DNA from: Chloroflexota bacterium
GTDB taxonomy: Bacteria; Chloroflexota; Dehalococcoidia; UBA2979
NCBI GenBank assembly: GCA_002707835.1
Contig: PANZ01000012.1
Location: 55,340 to 98,690 of the forward strand
DNA length: 43,351 nt
Direction of reading: 5' to 3'
Part shown: piece by piece, positions 9,390 through 18,448 of the stretch
Position numbering within the stretch: the first letter of the stretch is position 1
Layout: every line of letters begins with the position of its first letter
The notes under the pieces: model-generated
What the model saw: the letters and a program-made list of their open reading frames with translations, nothing else
What the model was told of the DNA's origin: nothing
Databases searched by the model: none
Program-made: the position numbers and the translations under genes

Positions 9390-9896
9390 ATGACCACAAT
9401 TCATAATTTAAATCCTGAAAAACGCCCCGGTGCTCGTGTACTTCTTTTCGACTGCGAAAAGAATTTGTTGCTTTTTGAAACATCTACAAATCCATCAGAT
9501 TCTAATGATGAAATTATTTGGATGACACCTGGTGGTGCCTCCGAATTAAATGAAAAACCTTCAGAGACTGCTCTAAGAGAATTGTATGAAGAAACAGGCT
9601 TTTCTCCCCCATTAAAAAAATGTGTTTGGGTGCGTGATTGGATTTGGTATCACAGTGGATATGAAAAATGGTATGACACACATGAATACTTCTATGTTGC
9701 TGAGCTCACGAGAGAATCTCCAAAAATCAAACCAACAAAAGACGATGAATTGGTTACTCTAATGTCTTATAAATGGATGAATTTAGAACAAATTTCACAA
9801 TTAAAAGAAAAAACTTCCCCTATAAAACTAAAAGAATTGTTAATTCCAATAATTACAGGTAACTACCCAGAAAAACCTTTATCAATTGGACAATAA
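9390..9896 (+). CDS. Nudix hydrolase
   Basis: 168 residues with a perfect Nudix box (GX5EX7REUXEEXGU) at about residues 50-72, ending TALRELYEETGF. Such enzymes cleave nucleoside diphosphates linked to another moiety; the substrate is unknown. The first strand begins PGARVLLFDCEKNLLLF. It lies divergent from cimA and converges on leuB with a 4-base gap. No clear Shine-Dalgarno sequence precedes the ATG, so the message may be leaderless. Confidence 0.9.
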   Translation: MTTIHNLNPEKRPGARVLLFDCEKNLLLFETSTNPSDSNDEIIWMTPGGASELNEKPSETALRELYEETGFSPPLKKCVWVRDWIWYHSGYEKWYDTHEYFYVAELTRESPKIKPTKDDELVTLMSYKWMNLEQISQLKEKTSPIKLKELLIPIITGNYPEKPLSIGQ

Positions 9897-9900
9897 ATAA

Positions 9901-10992
9901 TTAATTACCTAATCGAGATAAAACTTCATCGGCAATTTCAATAGTATTCAATGCATTACTTTCAGAAGTCAAATCAGCAGTTCTCAGTCCATCTTCGATT
10001 ACTTGACTAACCGCCTCTTCAATAGCTACTGCCTCTTCTTCAAGTCCACACGAGTGACGTAACATCATTGCAGTACATAAAATCATTGCTAGTGGATTGG
10101 CAATATCTTTACCAGCGATATCAGGCGCAGAACCATGTATAGGTTCATACATGCCAAAGGCAGTTCCAACTTCTCCAGGTGTAGATAAAGATGCTGAAGC
10201 GAGCATTCCCATAGATCCAATCAACATGGAAGCTTCATCTGTAATTATGTCACCAAACATATTGCCCGCAATAACCACATCAAAGTCACTAGGCCGCTTA
10301 ATCAAGTGCATAGTCATAGCGTCAACTAACACATCTTCATATTCAACTTCAGGAAATTCTTTTTGTACTTCATGCACAATTTCTCTCCATAGTCGAGATG
10401 ATTCCAATACATTAGCTTTATCAACATTGGTTAATTTATTACGTCTTTGCTGTGCAAGTTTGAATCCGAGTCTTGCAACTCTCTCAACTTCATCTTCACG
10501 GTAATAAATTGTATCAACAGCAGCGCGGAGATTATTTTCATTTCTTCTTTCTTTTGGTTCACCAAAATACGCACCACTAGTTAGCTCTCTTATAACCATA
10601 ATATCGGTACCTTCAAGAATTTCTTGTTTTATAGATGAAGAATCTAACAACGCAGGAATTGCTTTCACTGGACGTAAATTAGCCCACAATTGCAACTCCG
10701 ACCTTAATGCAAGCAAACCTTGTTCAGGACGAACAGGCGCTGTCGGATCATCCCACTTTGGTCCACCTACGGCTCCAAACAAAATTGCATCAAAATCTCG
10801 AGCATCTTGGAGAGTCTGTTCACGTATCGCAACACCAAATTTGTCTATACAGTCTCCGCCGACAGTATCATGTTTAAGGCGGAAGACATGTTCATATTGT
10901 TGTCCGATTAACTCTAAAGTCCTAACACCTTCTTTAGTAACTTCCGGACCTATTCCATCACCAGGTAACACGAGAATATCAAAACTAGCCAT
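9901..10992 (-). CDS. leuB: 3-isopropylmalate dehydrogenase
   Basis: Oxidises and decarboxylates 3-isopropylmalate, the last LeuABCD-specific step of leucine synthesis. The start of the fold is ILVLPGDGIGPEVTKEGV. The substrate-binding arginines are in LRPVKAIP and in IMVIRELTSGAYFGE, and the metal/NAD region in GNMFGDIITDEASM and EPIHGSAPDIAGK. The length is 363 residues. The ATG at 10992 follows AGGAG by 8 bases; the upstream in-frame extension has no such site. It is transcribed alone, apart from leuCD. Confidence 0.96.
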   Translation of the reverse strand: MASFDILVLPGDGIGPEVTKEGVRTLELIGQQYEHVFRLKHDTVGGDCIDKFGVAIREQTLQDARDFDAILFGAVGGPKWDDPTAPVRPEQGLLALRSELQLWANLRPVKAIPALLDSSSIKQEILEGTDIMVIRELTSGAYFGEPKERRNENNLRAAVDTIYYREDEVERVARLGFKLAQQRRNKLTNVDKANVLESSRLWREIVHEVQKEFPEVEYEDVLVDAMTMHLIKRPSDFDVVIAGNMFGDIITDEASMLIGSMGMLASASLSTPGEVGTAFGMYEPIHGSAPDIAGKDIANPLAMILCTAMMLRHSCGLEEEAVAIEEAVSQVIEDGLRTADLTSESNALNTIEIADEVLSRLGN

Positions 10993-11093
10993 GAAATTAA
11001 CTCCTAAAATTTTTAAACTAATGCGCAATATCATATAAATTAAAATTTTGATTTCAGGGCAAAATTTTGTAACAAGTCTATATTTTAAGCAAG

Positions 11094-11122
11094 TAAATCC
11101 TTTGCCAAAGGCAAAGGATTTA
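11094..11122 (-). terminator. Perfect 13-bp hairpin, probable terminator of the zinc-ribbon gene
   Basis: Bases 11094-11106 (ending CCTTTGCC) are the exact inverse complement of 11110-11122, with loop AAA. It lies 28 bases after the minus-strand zinc-ribbon gene and 100 bases before the leuB start. The strand following it is only mildly U-rich (ACTTGCTTAAAA), so termination is likely but not classic. Confidence 0.55.
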
Positions 11123-11150
11123 TACTTACCATTACATTATAAAGATAAAA

Positions 11151-11363
11151 TTATAAACGAAGTTTCCCATGTGATGGTTGACGACGACGCTGCTTACCAG
11201 CTAACAAACGTTCTTCTTCCTCAATATCTTTGGGATCACAACGTTCACTGTCATGCACATAGCCACATGCAATACAAGTACCGAATTTTCCATACCAATC
11301 ATCTTCAATTAACATGAGACCACGACATCGGGGACAATTCTTAGGTGGCGTACTCACTATCAT
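11151..11363 (-). CDS. Small zinc-ribbon protein under a c-di-AMP riboswitch
   Basis: A 70-residue protein with a zinc ribbon CPRC (residues 10-13) ... CIACG (residues 30-34), followed by a charged, basic tail (KQRRRQPSHGK). I do not recognise a named family. The ribbon suggests binding of nucleic acid or a protein partner. The ATG at 11363 has AGGAG 7 bases upstream. That Shine-Dalgarno sequence lies within a small hairpin (GCACT/AGTGC) downstream of the riboswitch aptamer, so translation may be controlled. A 13-bp palindrome follows the gene. Confidence 0.75.
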   Translation of the reverse strand: MIVSTPPKNCPRCRGLMLIEDDWYGKFGTCIACGYVHDSERCDPKDIEEEERLLAGKQRRRQPSHGKLRL

Positions 11364-11411
11364 GCCTGCACTCCTATCTAGTGCTCCGGTAAATTACCGA
11401 ATTGGCCTGAA

Positions 11412-11535
11412 AATTGCTTACGAGGTTAGCTGACGGGTTCGGGTTGTCAGGACACCCGCTCTTCGCGAAGAGTTCACCCCAATTAATGGTTCCCCCGATC
11501 TCAATTATGAAATTCATAATTAAAGATTCAGCAGC
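11412..11535 (-). promoter_or_regulatory. c-di-AMP riboswitch (ydaO-yuaA class)
   Basis: Read on the minus strand, the segment has the hallmark order of the ydaO aptamer. GCTGCTGAATC comes first, then a variable stem, then GGGGGAACC. Next are TTGGGGTGAAC, a perfect CTCTTCGCGAAGAG hairpin, and CGGGTGTCC paired near ACCCG. The near-invariant ACCCGTCAGCTAACCTCG closes it, followed by the P1 partner AAGCAA. I matched these from memory of the Thermoanaerobacter and Bacillus structures. The expression platform (11364-11411) has a CGGTAA/TTACCG hairpin and a hairpin holding the Shine-Dalgarno sequence. The regulated gene is the 70-residue zinc-ribbon protein. On the plus strand the same DNA is the distal part of the cobT upstream region, where I see nothing else. 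Confidence 0.9.
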
Positions 11536-11682
11536 TATACAACCTAGTGGTTGTGATTCTTTTAACAAGATCATACTTATCTCTGACAACATGTCAATAG
11601 AATACGCTAAAAATCTTAAATTTAAATATCCACATTCTTTCTTCTATACAAACAACAAAGTAAATTTCATAGGGAGAATAAA

Positions 11683-12765
11683 GTGGCTAAGTTATCAAAA
11701 GATCAATCTTTAATTGCTACAAATTGTGCAGCAATCTCACACATAGACACTGCAATTCAAGACAAAGTCAAAAAACAACAAGCGAAACTTACTAAACCAG
11801 AAGGATCGCTTGGTAGGCTTGAAGATTTAGCAGTTCATATAGCAGGCATAAAACAAAAAAAAGATCCCACACTGATACACAACCTTGTGGTCGTTGTAGC
11901 AGCAGATCATGGAGTTGCACAAAAAGGTGTATCTGCGTATCCACCAGAAGTAACAAAACAAATGATGGAAAATTTTATAAATGAAGGAGCTGCTATCAAT
12001 GTTCTAGGAAAATCAATAGGTGCACGTTTAGTACTTATTGATGCTGGAATCAACAATGGAAATTTTGAGGATGCTCCTGTTGTTTCGTTGAGTATTGGAA
12101 AAGGTACAGATGACTTTACTCGTGGACCAGCAATGACAAGAAAAAATGCTGAAAAAGCTGTGGCCTCTGGTATTACATTTTTTAACAATGAACTACAAAA
12201 TAATCAAATCGATATAGTTGCGTGTGGAGAAATGGGAATTGGAAACACAACATCCGCTGCTGCAATCACAGCTGCAATTACTGGAAAAAAAACCCAGATA
12301 GTTACAGGCAGAGGAACGGGTATAGACGATTTCACCTATAAGAAAAAATTATCTGCTATTGAGCGAGCTCTAAAAATCAACATTTTCGATCCAGAAGATG
12401 CAATCAGCTTACTTTCTGCCCTTGGTGGTTATGAAATTGCAGTAATGGCAGGTATCTATATAGGTGCAGCTAGAAATAGAGTCCCAATAATAATTGATGG
12501 AGTAATTTCATCAGTTGCTGCTCTAATTGCAGTTATCTTAGAACCTAAAATTAGTGAATACTTAATATCTTCCCATCTATCACCAGAGCCAGCACATCAA
12601 ATTATCCTCGACCATATGAATCTAATTCCATTATTGGATCTAGATTTGAGATTAGGTGAAGCGACCGGTGCTGCATTGGGATTATCTTTATGCATTTCTG
12701 CATGTAAGTTACTAAACGAAATGGCTACTTTTACTGACGCGCAAGTAGCTGAAAAAATTACTTAA
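11683..12765 (+). CDS. cobT: Nicotinate-nucleotide--dimethylbenzimidazole phosphoribosyltransferase
   Basis: Makes alpha-ribazole phosphate, the lower-ligand nucleotide of cobalamin. The family sequence LTKPEGSLGRLEDLAVHIAG (residues 37-56) and VVVAADHGVAQKGVSAYP are present. So are GEMGIGNTTSAAA and, at the C-terminus, the LDLDLRLGEATGAAL region with the catalytic Glu. The length is 360 residues, as usual. The start is the GTG at 11683, 7 bases after AGGGAG; no in-frame ATG competes. It is followed after 9 bases by cobU. No cobalamin riboswitch is visible between the c-di-AMP element and the start (11536-11682). Confidence 0.95.
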   Translation: MAKLSKDQSLIATNCAAISHIDTAIQDKVKKQQAKLTKPEGSLGRLEDLAVHIAGIKQKKDPTLIHNLVVVVAADHGVAQKGVSAYPPEVTKQMMENFINEGAAINVLGKSIGARLVLIDAGINNGNFEDAPVVSLSIGKGTDDFTRGPAMTRKNAEKAVASGITFFNNELQNNQIDIVACGEMGIGNTTSAAAITAAITGKKTQIVTGRGTGIDDFTYKKKLSAIERALKINIFDPEDAISLLSALGGYEIAVMAGIYIGAARNRVPIIIDGVISSVAALIAVILEPKISEYLISSHLSPEPAHQIILDHMNLIPLLDLDLRLGEATGAALGLSLCISACKLLNEMATFTDAQVAEKIT

Positions 12766-12774
12766 TAGGAAAAT

Positions 12775-13320
12775 ATGGGCGATCTGATCTTCATAACTGG
12801 AGGAGTACGCAGTGGGAAAAGTACTTTTGCTGAGAAATTAGCAACTGAAGAAGATATCCCAACTGTATATCTTGCGACCTTAGAGCCTTTGGACCTTGAA
12901 ATGAAAGATCGTATTAAGCAACATCAAAAAAGACGCCCCTCGCATTGGAAAACAATCGAAACAAAATTTGATATCGCAAAAGCCTATCAATCTATTCAGA
13001 ATGACCATTGCATTTTATTTGACTGCTTATCTATGTGGGTTACAAACCAACTTTTGATCTATGAAAATGATCTCACTAGTGAAAATATTGAAAAAACATA
13101 TGAAAGTCTATTTTTAGAACTAAGTTCCATTTATTCACACACAAGGAATCGCAGTGCCAAAACAATTATTGTAAGTAATGAAGTAGGTGGAGGTATTGTT
13201 CCGACATCGAAGTTGGCCAGAGTATATAGAGATATGCTTGGCACAATTAATCAATCTGTCGCTTCACATGCCAATGATGCATGGCTACTTGTTGCTGGAA
13301 GACCGATAAAACTTCCGTGA
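12775..13320 (+). CDS. cobU: Adenosylcobinamide kinase / guanylyltransferase
   Basis: Bifunctional enzyme that phosphorylates adenosylcobinamide and transfers GMP to it for nucleotide-loop assembly. The P-loop is FITGGVRSGKSTFAE (residues 6-20), the HxxxRP-type motif is HQKRRPSHW (residues 49-57), and SNEVGGGIVP is typical of CobU. The length is 181 residues. The operon with cobT is complete for linking the lower ligand except cobS, which is not in the window. The stop codon is TGA, showing that TGA normally terminates in this genome. Confidence 0.94.
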   Translation: MGDLIFITGGVRSGKSTFAEKLATEEDIPTVYLATLEPLDLEMKDRIKQHQKRRPSHWKTIETKFDIAKAYQSIQNDHCILFDCLSMWVTNQLLIYENDLTSENIEKTYESLFLELSSIYSHTRNRSAKTIIVSNEVGGGIVPTSKLARVYRDMLGTINQSVASHANDAWLLVAGRPIKLP

Positions 13321-13328
13321 AATAGCAG

Positions 13329-14615
13329 TTACTGCCACGCAATAAAGGTAACAGGTATTACAATTTCCTTAGATCCACGCAATACAGTTATATTTACTTC
13401 ATCGCCAACATCATGCTGATCAATTTTTGCAGCAAGATCAGTAAAACCTTTAACTTCGACATTATTAAATTTTATAATAATATCTTCTGCAATTATGCCA
13501 GCTTGTAATGCAGCTCCTACAGATTCAATAACAAGTACTCCTCTAACAGGATCAGGATTTTCTTCTGTGAGTATTGAGTTTAGTGGACGCCCTGTAATAC
13601 CTAATTGAGGGTGTTTTATTTTCTCACCAATTTTCATCTCAGGAAGAAATCTTTTAACTGTGTTCGAAGGAACTGCAAAACCTAAGCCAACATTTCCTCT
13701 AATCGGTCCAGAAATAGATGTATTTACACCTATTACATTTCCTGCAAGATTAAAAAGAGGCCCTCCTGAATTTCCTGGATTAATTGGAGCATCAGTCTGA
13801 ATGACATTTAAAATTTGACGATTCGTAAAACTAGACATTGTATTTCGATCTACGGCAGAAACTATCCCAGCAGTAACACTAAAATCTTCTCCAAAAGGAT
13901 TACCAATAGCAAAAACATCGTCCCCAACTAGAACTTTTGAAGAATCAGCAAATTCAACAGGTGTCAATGTCACTAGATCTGAAGAAATTCGCAAAACGGC
14001 AAGATCATTACTTGGGTCTGTTCCGATGAGTTCTGCTGATAATCTATCACCACTTAGAGTACTTACTATGATTACATTACCACCTTCAATTACATGATAG
14101 TTCGTGATTATGTGACCATAACTATCAATCACAAATCCAGTGCCTCCGCCCCTAGCGGGTCCTCTCTCCACTTCTATTACAACAACACTAGCTTTAACGC
14201 TATCAATAACAGCATGTAGATCTGTATTAAAACCTTCTATATTTCCTAATTCGTTTTTAAGAACATTAATTGTTTCATTTGTATTTAAGTAATTTTGTTC
14301 AACTTTCGAAATCAAATCCTGTGTTTTTTCGATTGCCGACTCGAGAACATCAATATTCTCTTGCGAATGAACTGAAGAAATTTCAAAGCCTTCTAAAGAT
14401 TGCTCAGTTGTTAGTAATGAATCACTTATCTGATTTAGTGCTTTTTCTGAATTAGAAAATTCCTGTTCGATAAAATTCTGCCGAGCATCAATTTCAATCA
14501 TTGTTTGCTTGATTTCAGAAAGATCGGAACCAGAATCATTGAACAATTGAGTGGCAACAAAACCACCTAAAATAGCTGATAAAAGAATAAGTAACCCAAA
14601 TCGAAAAACATTCAT
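13329..14615 (-). CDS. HtrA/DegP-like serine protease with coiled-coil stalk and PDZ domain
   Basis: A membrane-anchored periplasmic-side quality-control protease. Residues 4-24 form one transmembrane anchor (FGLLILLSAILGGFVAT). Residues about 30-130 are a long charged helix, probably coiled coil. The trypsin-like domain follows with the triad His174 (TNYHVIEGG), Asp204 (SNDLAVL) and Ser283 (PGNSGGPLFN), all intact. One PDZ domain closes the protein (about 340-425). The 428-residue length fits HtrA plus the stalk. Its 3' end converges on cobU with an 8-base gap. Confidence 0.92.
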   Translation of the reverse strand: MNVFRFGLLILLSAILGGFVATQLFNDSGSDLSEIKQTMIEIDARQNFIEQEFSNSEKALNQISDSLLTTEQSLEGFEISSVHSQENIDVLESAIEKTQDLISKVEQNYLNTNETINVLKNELGNIEGFNTDLHAVIDSVKASVVVIEVERGPARGGGTGFVIDSYGHIITNYHVIEGGNVIIVSTLSGDRLSAELIGTDPSNDLAVLRISSDLVTLTPVEFADSSKVLVGDDVFAIGNPFGEDFSVTAGIVSAVDRNTMSSFTNRQILNVIQTDAPINPGNSGGPLFNLAGNVIGVNTSISGPIRGNVGLGFAVPSNTVKRFLPEMKIGEKIKHPQLGITGRPLNSILTEENPDPVRGVLVIESVGAALQAGIIAEDIIIKFNNVEVKGFTDLAAKIDQHDVGDEVNITVLRGSKEIVIPVTFIAWQ

Positions 14616-14680
14616 CAGAATTCCCCTTCAGAGTATTTTATCTCGTGAAAGGCTAATCTCTGAAAAGAAAATCCATACAA

Positions 14681-15487
14681 TTATCGCCCAGTATAATTAG
14701 GTGGTCGCTTCTCCCTAAAAGCCAAAGGCCCCTCTTTAGCGTCTTCTGTAAGCTGAGAAATAGTAAATGCGTGTTGAGCAGCGTTTAATGATTCAACGAA
14801 TGAAAGACTATCAGCTCTCTTCACCAATTGCTTCCCTAATTGAATAGCTACTGGAGGACCTTTTGCAAGCTTTTGAGCATAGTCCATTACTTCATCCATT
14901 AAATTGTCATGCGGAACTACTTTCAATAAGTATCCCATTTCAAGTGCTTCTTCAGCACCAAAAATTTCACCACTCCAAATTAGATCCAAGGCTTTTTGTT
15001 TTCCAACAATTCGAGGCAATAACCAAGCTCCACCATCACCTGGGACTAGGGCAACATTTATATACGACATACCAAATCTGGCTTTATCGGAAGATATACG
15101 AATATCAGCCATCGAAGCCATATCCATACCAGCACCTACAGCTGCACCATTAATTGCAGCAATATATGGTTTATCTAATTGTTCTAAAGCATGTGGAACT
15201 CGATAAACGCTATAGCGAAGTGAATTACGTCTCTCAGCAGGACCTGCTTCTTGCATTAAAACTGTGTCTTGATCTCCTGTTGCTCTTAAGTCAGCTCCTG
15301 CGCAGAAAGCCCTTCCTGCACCAGTGACTACAACAACTCTTACAGAATCATCCTCTTGGCAACGTACAATAGCATCTGCCCACTCGCTTAATAATGCATC
15401 ACTGAAAGTATTCATACGTTCTGGACGATTTAAGGTAATTACAGCAATACCATCATTGACATCGAAAAGAATAGCTTCATAGTCCAT
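14681..15487 (-). CDS. Enoyl-CoA hydratase/isomerase family protein
   Basis: A 268-residue crotonase-fold enzyme. It shows VITLNRPERMNTFSDAL at the start of the fold and the oxyanion-hole GAGRAFCAGADLR (residues 56-68). The second oxyanion loop is INGAAVGAGMDMA. The usual catalytic Glu of true hydratases (in the GAE/PELG region) is replaced here by the sequence NVALVPGDGGAWLLPR, with Asp at the loop. The exact reaction (hydratase, isomerase, or other crotonase chemistry) is therefore open. It is divergent from an acyl-CoA dehydrogenase gene, suggesting a shared role in fatty-acid or aromatic acyl-CoA breakdown. Confidence 0.88.
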   Translation of the reverse strand: MDYEAILFDVNDGIAVITLNRPERMNTFSDALLSEWADAIVRCQEDDSVRVVVVTGAGRAFCAGADLRATGDQDTVLMQEAGPAERRNSLRYSVYRVPHALEQLDKPYIAAINGAAVGAGMDMASMADIRISSDKARFGMSYINVALVPGDGGAWLLPRIVGKQKALDLIWSGEIFGAEEALEMGYLLKVVPHDNLMDEVMDYAQKLAKGPPVAIQLGKQLVKRADSLSFVESLNAAQHAFTISQLTEDAKEGPLAFREKRPPNYTGR

Positions 15488-15610
15488 TATGATTCCTTAG
15501 CACACTAATTTAGTATTATTTAGATTGAGAAAAGTTTACAGTTTCTGTAATTATGTTGCGAGAGACTTTTTATTATATTTTTGGTTAACTAATGCTGAAT
15601 TGGAGGAGTC

Positions 15611-16756
15611 ATGGATTTTTCATGGAATCACGACGAGAAAATCTTTAGAGAAGAAGTCCGCACTTTTTTTAAGGAATATTGGTCAGAAAGTACTGATACA
15701 CCAGAAAGATCAATTGAAAAAAATCATGCATTCGAAAAATTACTTGCTGAACATGGTTGGTTAACTATGGCATGGCCTACTGAATACGGTGGCAAAAATG
15801 CGACACATATTGAACAAATGATATTTAGAGAAGAAGCAACTCTTCATGAAGCCCCTACCGGTGGAATGGGGCCATCAATGATAGGCCCTTGTCTGATCGT
15901 TCATGGAACAGAGGAACAAAAGAAGGAACATCTGCCAGTAATTGCCAGGGGAGAATCACATTGGTGTCAGGGCTTTTCAGAACCAGGTTCTGGTTCAGAT
16001 CTTGCATCTTTACAAACGCGAGCCACCAGAGATGGTGATGACTGGGTAATTAATGGACAAAAAATTTGGACTTCTGGTGCACAACACGCAGATTGGATTC
16101 ATGTACTCACACGAACCGATCCTGAAGCACCAAAGCATCGTGGAATCAGTTATTTTATGCTAGATATGAAGACAGACGGTATCTCTGTGCGGCCTATTGA
16201 ACAGATGCATGGTGCTCGAGGTTTCAACGAAACATTTTTTGAAGAGGTACGTGTCCCTGATAAAAATATGATCGGCGATGAAAATAGAGGATGGTATGCG
16301 GCAACTACGACTTTAGACTTCGAAAGATCTGGTGCACATAGAGCGGCTGCAGTCCAAAGAGCATTCACGCGTAATCTTGATTTTCTTACTGCAAACAAAG
16401 AATATTCCACAAAAGGAAATAACAGAATTTTGATGGCAGAAACTGCTACAGAATTAGAAATCGGACGCTTATTTGGCTATCGTGTAGGTTGGATGCAATC
16501 AAAAGGACTAGTCCCGAATTATGAAGCATCGATGTCAAAAGTATATAATTCTGAATTAACACAAAGACAAGCACGTAGATTCATCAATATGCTTGGTTTG
16601 TATGGGAATCTTTCAAGTCACTCAGATTATTCGGCACTTAATGGATTAGCTACAAGAGAGTATATGAGTACTGTTTCTTCAACAATTGCTGCAGGGACAT
16701 CAGAAATTCAAAGAAATATTATTGCAACACGAGGATTAGGACTACCACGTGGATAA
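15611..16756 (+). CDS. Acyl-CoA dehydrogenase
   Basis: A 381-residue FAD enzyme that forms the 2,3-double bond of an acyl-CoA. It has the FAD-contact sequence WCQGFSEPGSGSDLASLQT and the WVINGQKIWTSGA strand. The C-terminal AGTSEIQRNIIATRGLGLPRG helix is typical of the family. Medium-chain enzymes have the catalytic Glu just before this GT motif, but here that place is Ala, so the base would lie elsewhere, as in several subfamilies. GGAGG (15602-15606) lies 4 bases before the ATG. It is divergent from the enoyl-CoA hydratase. Confidence 0.92.
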   Translation: MDFSWNHDEKIFREEVRTFFKEYWSESTDTPERSIEKNHAFEKLLAEHGWLTMAWPTEYGGKNATHIEQMIFREEATLHEAPTGGMGPSMIGPCLIVHGTEEQKKEHLPVIARGESHWCQGFSEPGSGSDLASLQTRATRDGDDWVINGQKIWTSGAQHADWIHVLTRTDPEAPKHRGISYFMLDMKTDGISVRPIEQMHGARGFNETFFEEVRVPDKNMIGDENRGWYAATTTLDFERSGAHRAAAVQRAFTRNLDFLTANKEYSTKGNNRILMAETATELEIGRLFGYRVGWMQSKGLVPNYEASMSKVYNSELTQRQARRFINMLGLYGNLSSHSDYSALNGLATREYMSTVSSTIAAGTSEIQRNIIATRGLGLPRG

Positions 16757-16817
16757 GCAAAACAATGCAATCGTGCTTTGAAACTATTACGAGGAACAGC
16801 GGGTAACTTTGTTATAG

Positions 16818-18413
16818 ATGTTATTTACTAGATTATTTTTATTAACAATCAGCACACTATTATTATGTTCTTGTGCCAAGACCAGTGAACTAATCCCAGG
16901 TGGTGCAGTTCCTGACACTACAGTTGGTAACGTTCAAAAAACTCCCACACCTATAATCTTAACTCCTACGCCAGCGTCAGTATCAGACAGGACTCAAATT
17001 GATATAACAGAACAAGATCAATTGTTAGCGCAATCAGTTATAAAAGTACATGTCGAAAGTAAAAATTCCTCTATCACAAAAAATCGAACTGGCACCGGCG
17101 TAATAATTGATGGGGAAAAAGGATTAATTTTAACTTCGTATTCTCTGGTTAATCCCTACCAAATTAATGGCTCATTCTCTAATGATACAATTTATATTTC
17201 AACAGATCTGATTAACAATAAAAGTTCAATACCAGACTTCCAAGCTATTCTTATAGATGCTGAGGTCCAACTAGACCTAGCAATTTTAAAAATCAATCAG
17301 GACCAAAATGGAGACGAATTAGAAAATGAATTAGATTTACGGTCTGCAATTATAGGCGATTCTGAATTAGTTGAATTCAATGACCGACTTAGATTATTTG
17401 CCTACACACATCCAAAAGATGATCACGCTTTAACCATCACGCGAACAAAAATCAAAACAATTAGGAAAGAAAACATCCAGTCCAGCATTGAAAAGTGGGT
17501 TGTCAATGCTGAATTAGATTATTCAGCAACTGGAGGACCAGTATTTAATGGAGGTGGAGAATTAGTAGGAATTCTGATTCCTGAACAATACTCCTTAATT
17601 GCACCTGTTACACAGATAAGACCTCTAAGTGTAGTGAAGGAATTAATAGAAAGAACAATCCAATCTTCAAAAACAGAACACCATACAATTCCTTTATTTT
17701 CCGGAAGTACTCAAAAAGAAATTGATTTTACAGAGAATGCTTGGGTGGGTGCCCCTAAATTTTCTGATCAAGCAAGCTATACAGACAATGAGCTATATCT
17801 AACTAATTACCGCAATCACTTTTTGGAAGGTACTGAAAATATATACTTCGAGTACTGCCTACAAAACTTAGGGAAAAACATCCTCATAGAAGAGCGATGG
17901 TATCTCGATGATATTTTACAAGACTCATTATCGGCAAGTTACGTTTGGAATGGCGAAGCTTTTGCGATTATAAGTGACAAAATTGGCGTACCTTCTTCTT
18001 CGGGATTGCCTTCAGGAAATTGGAAATTGGAAATATGGGCAAATCGGATCCTACACTCCACAAATTCTCTAACCATTGGTAAATTCTCCGAAAGTCCTCG
18101 ATCAAACAATACAAAACTAGGAAGTGCACTATCAAAAAATGGAACGTTGATCCAAGGTGTTTCTGAGGATACCAAACAAATTTTGTTGCAATCTGAATTA
18201 TCTGAAATGGAAATGACGAAAAACTTTAGTTGGATCGTTACTCACAATGATAAACTAAAATATAGCTCTCCTACTTTGAATTGGACTGAAACACCAAATT
18301 CAGAATTTTGGGTAGGATATGCCCAAAAGGAAACTTTAGATAAAGGAAATTGGTCGTTGAAACTTTTTGTAGATGGATTAATACTGACTGAAGGAACAAT
18401 AGTAATCAATTAA
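16818..18413 (+). CDS. Lipoprotein with a degenerate trypsin-like protease domain
   Basis: A 531-residue secreted protein. Residues 1-19 are a lipoprotein signal ending LLLCSC (Cys19 the likely lipidation site). A Thr/Pro-rich spacer follows (to about 55), then a chymotrypsin-fold domain (about 65-270). The HtrA-type His position reads TSYSL (Ser109 instead of His) and the Ser position reads SATGGPVF (Thr238 instead of Ser). Only Asp153 (LDLAIL) remains, so the domain is probably not a protease. The C-terminal half (about 300-531) has two similar beta-rich segments, each with a WVG start and a GNW(K/S)L strand (GNWKLEIW, GNWSLKLF), suggesting a duplicated domain. I do not recognise a named family for it; binding at the cell surface is a guess. 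Confidence 0.75.
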   Translation: MLFTRLFLLTISTLLLCSCAKTSELIPGGAVPDTTVGNVQKTPTPIILTPTPASVSDRTQIDITEQDQLLAQSVIKVHVESKNSSITKNRTGTGVIIDGEKGLILTSYSLVNPYQINGSFSNDTIYISTDLINNKSSIPDFQAILIDAEVQLDLAILKINQDQNGDELENELDLRSAIIGDSELVEFNDRLRLFAYTHPKDDHALTITRTKIKTIRKENIQSSIEKWVVNAELDYSATGGPVFNGGGELVGILIPEQYSLIAPVTQIRPLSVVKELIERTIQSSKTEHHTIPLFSGSTQKEIDFTENAWVGAPKFSDQASYTDNELYLTNYRNHFLEGTENIYFEYCLQNLGKNILIEERWYLDDILQDSLSASYVWNGEAFAIISDKIGVPSSSGLPSGNWKLEIWANRILHSTNSLTIGKFSESPRSNNTKLGSALSKNGTLIQGVSEDTKQILLQSELSEMEMTKNFSWIVTHNDKLKYSSPTLNWTETPNSEFWVGYAQKETLDKGNWSLKLFVDGLILTEGTIVIN

Positions 18414-18448
18414 TTGTCGATTTTTTAGAGATAGTGAAAGGGCTACCA

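Noticed and set aside
11536-11682. Cobalamin riboswitch before cobT
   Set aside because: No B12-box-like sequence could be found on the plus strand; the structured part upstream belongs to the c-di-AMP switch on the other strand.
11374-11713. Open frames on both strands across the riboswitch
   Set aside because: They have no ribosome-binding sites or recognisable protein features, and the RNA element explains the conservation.
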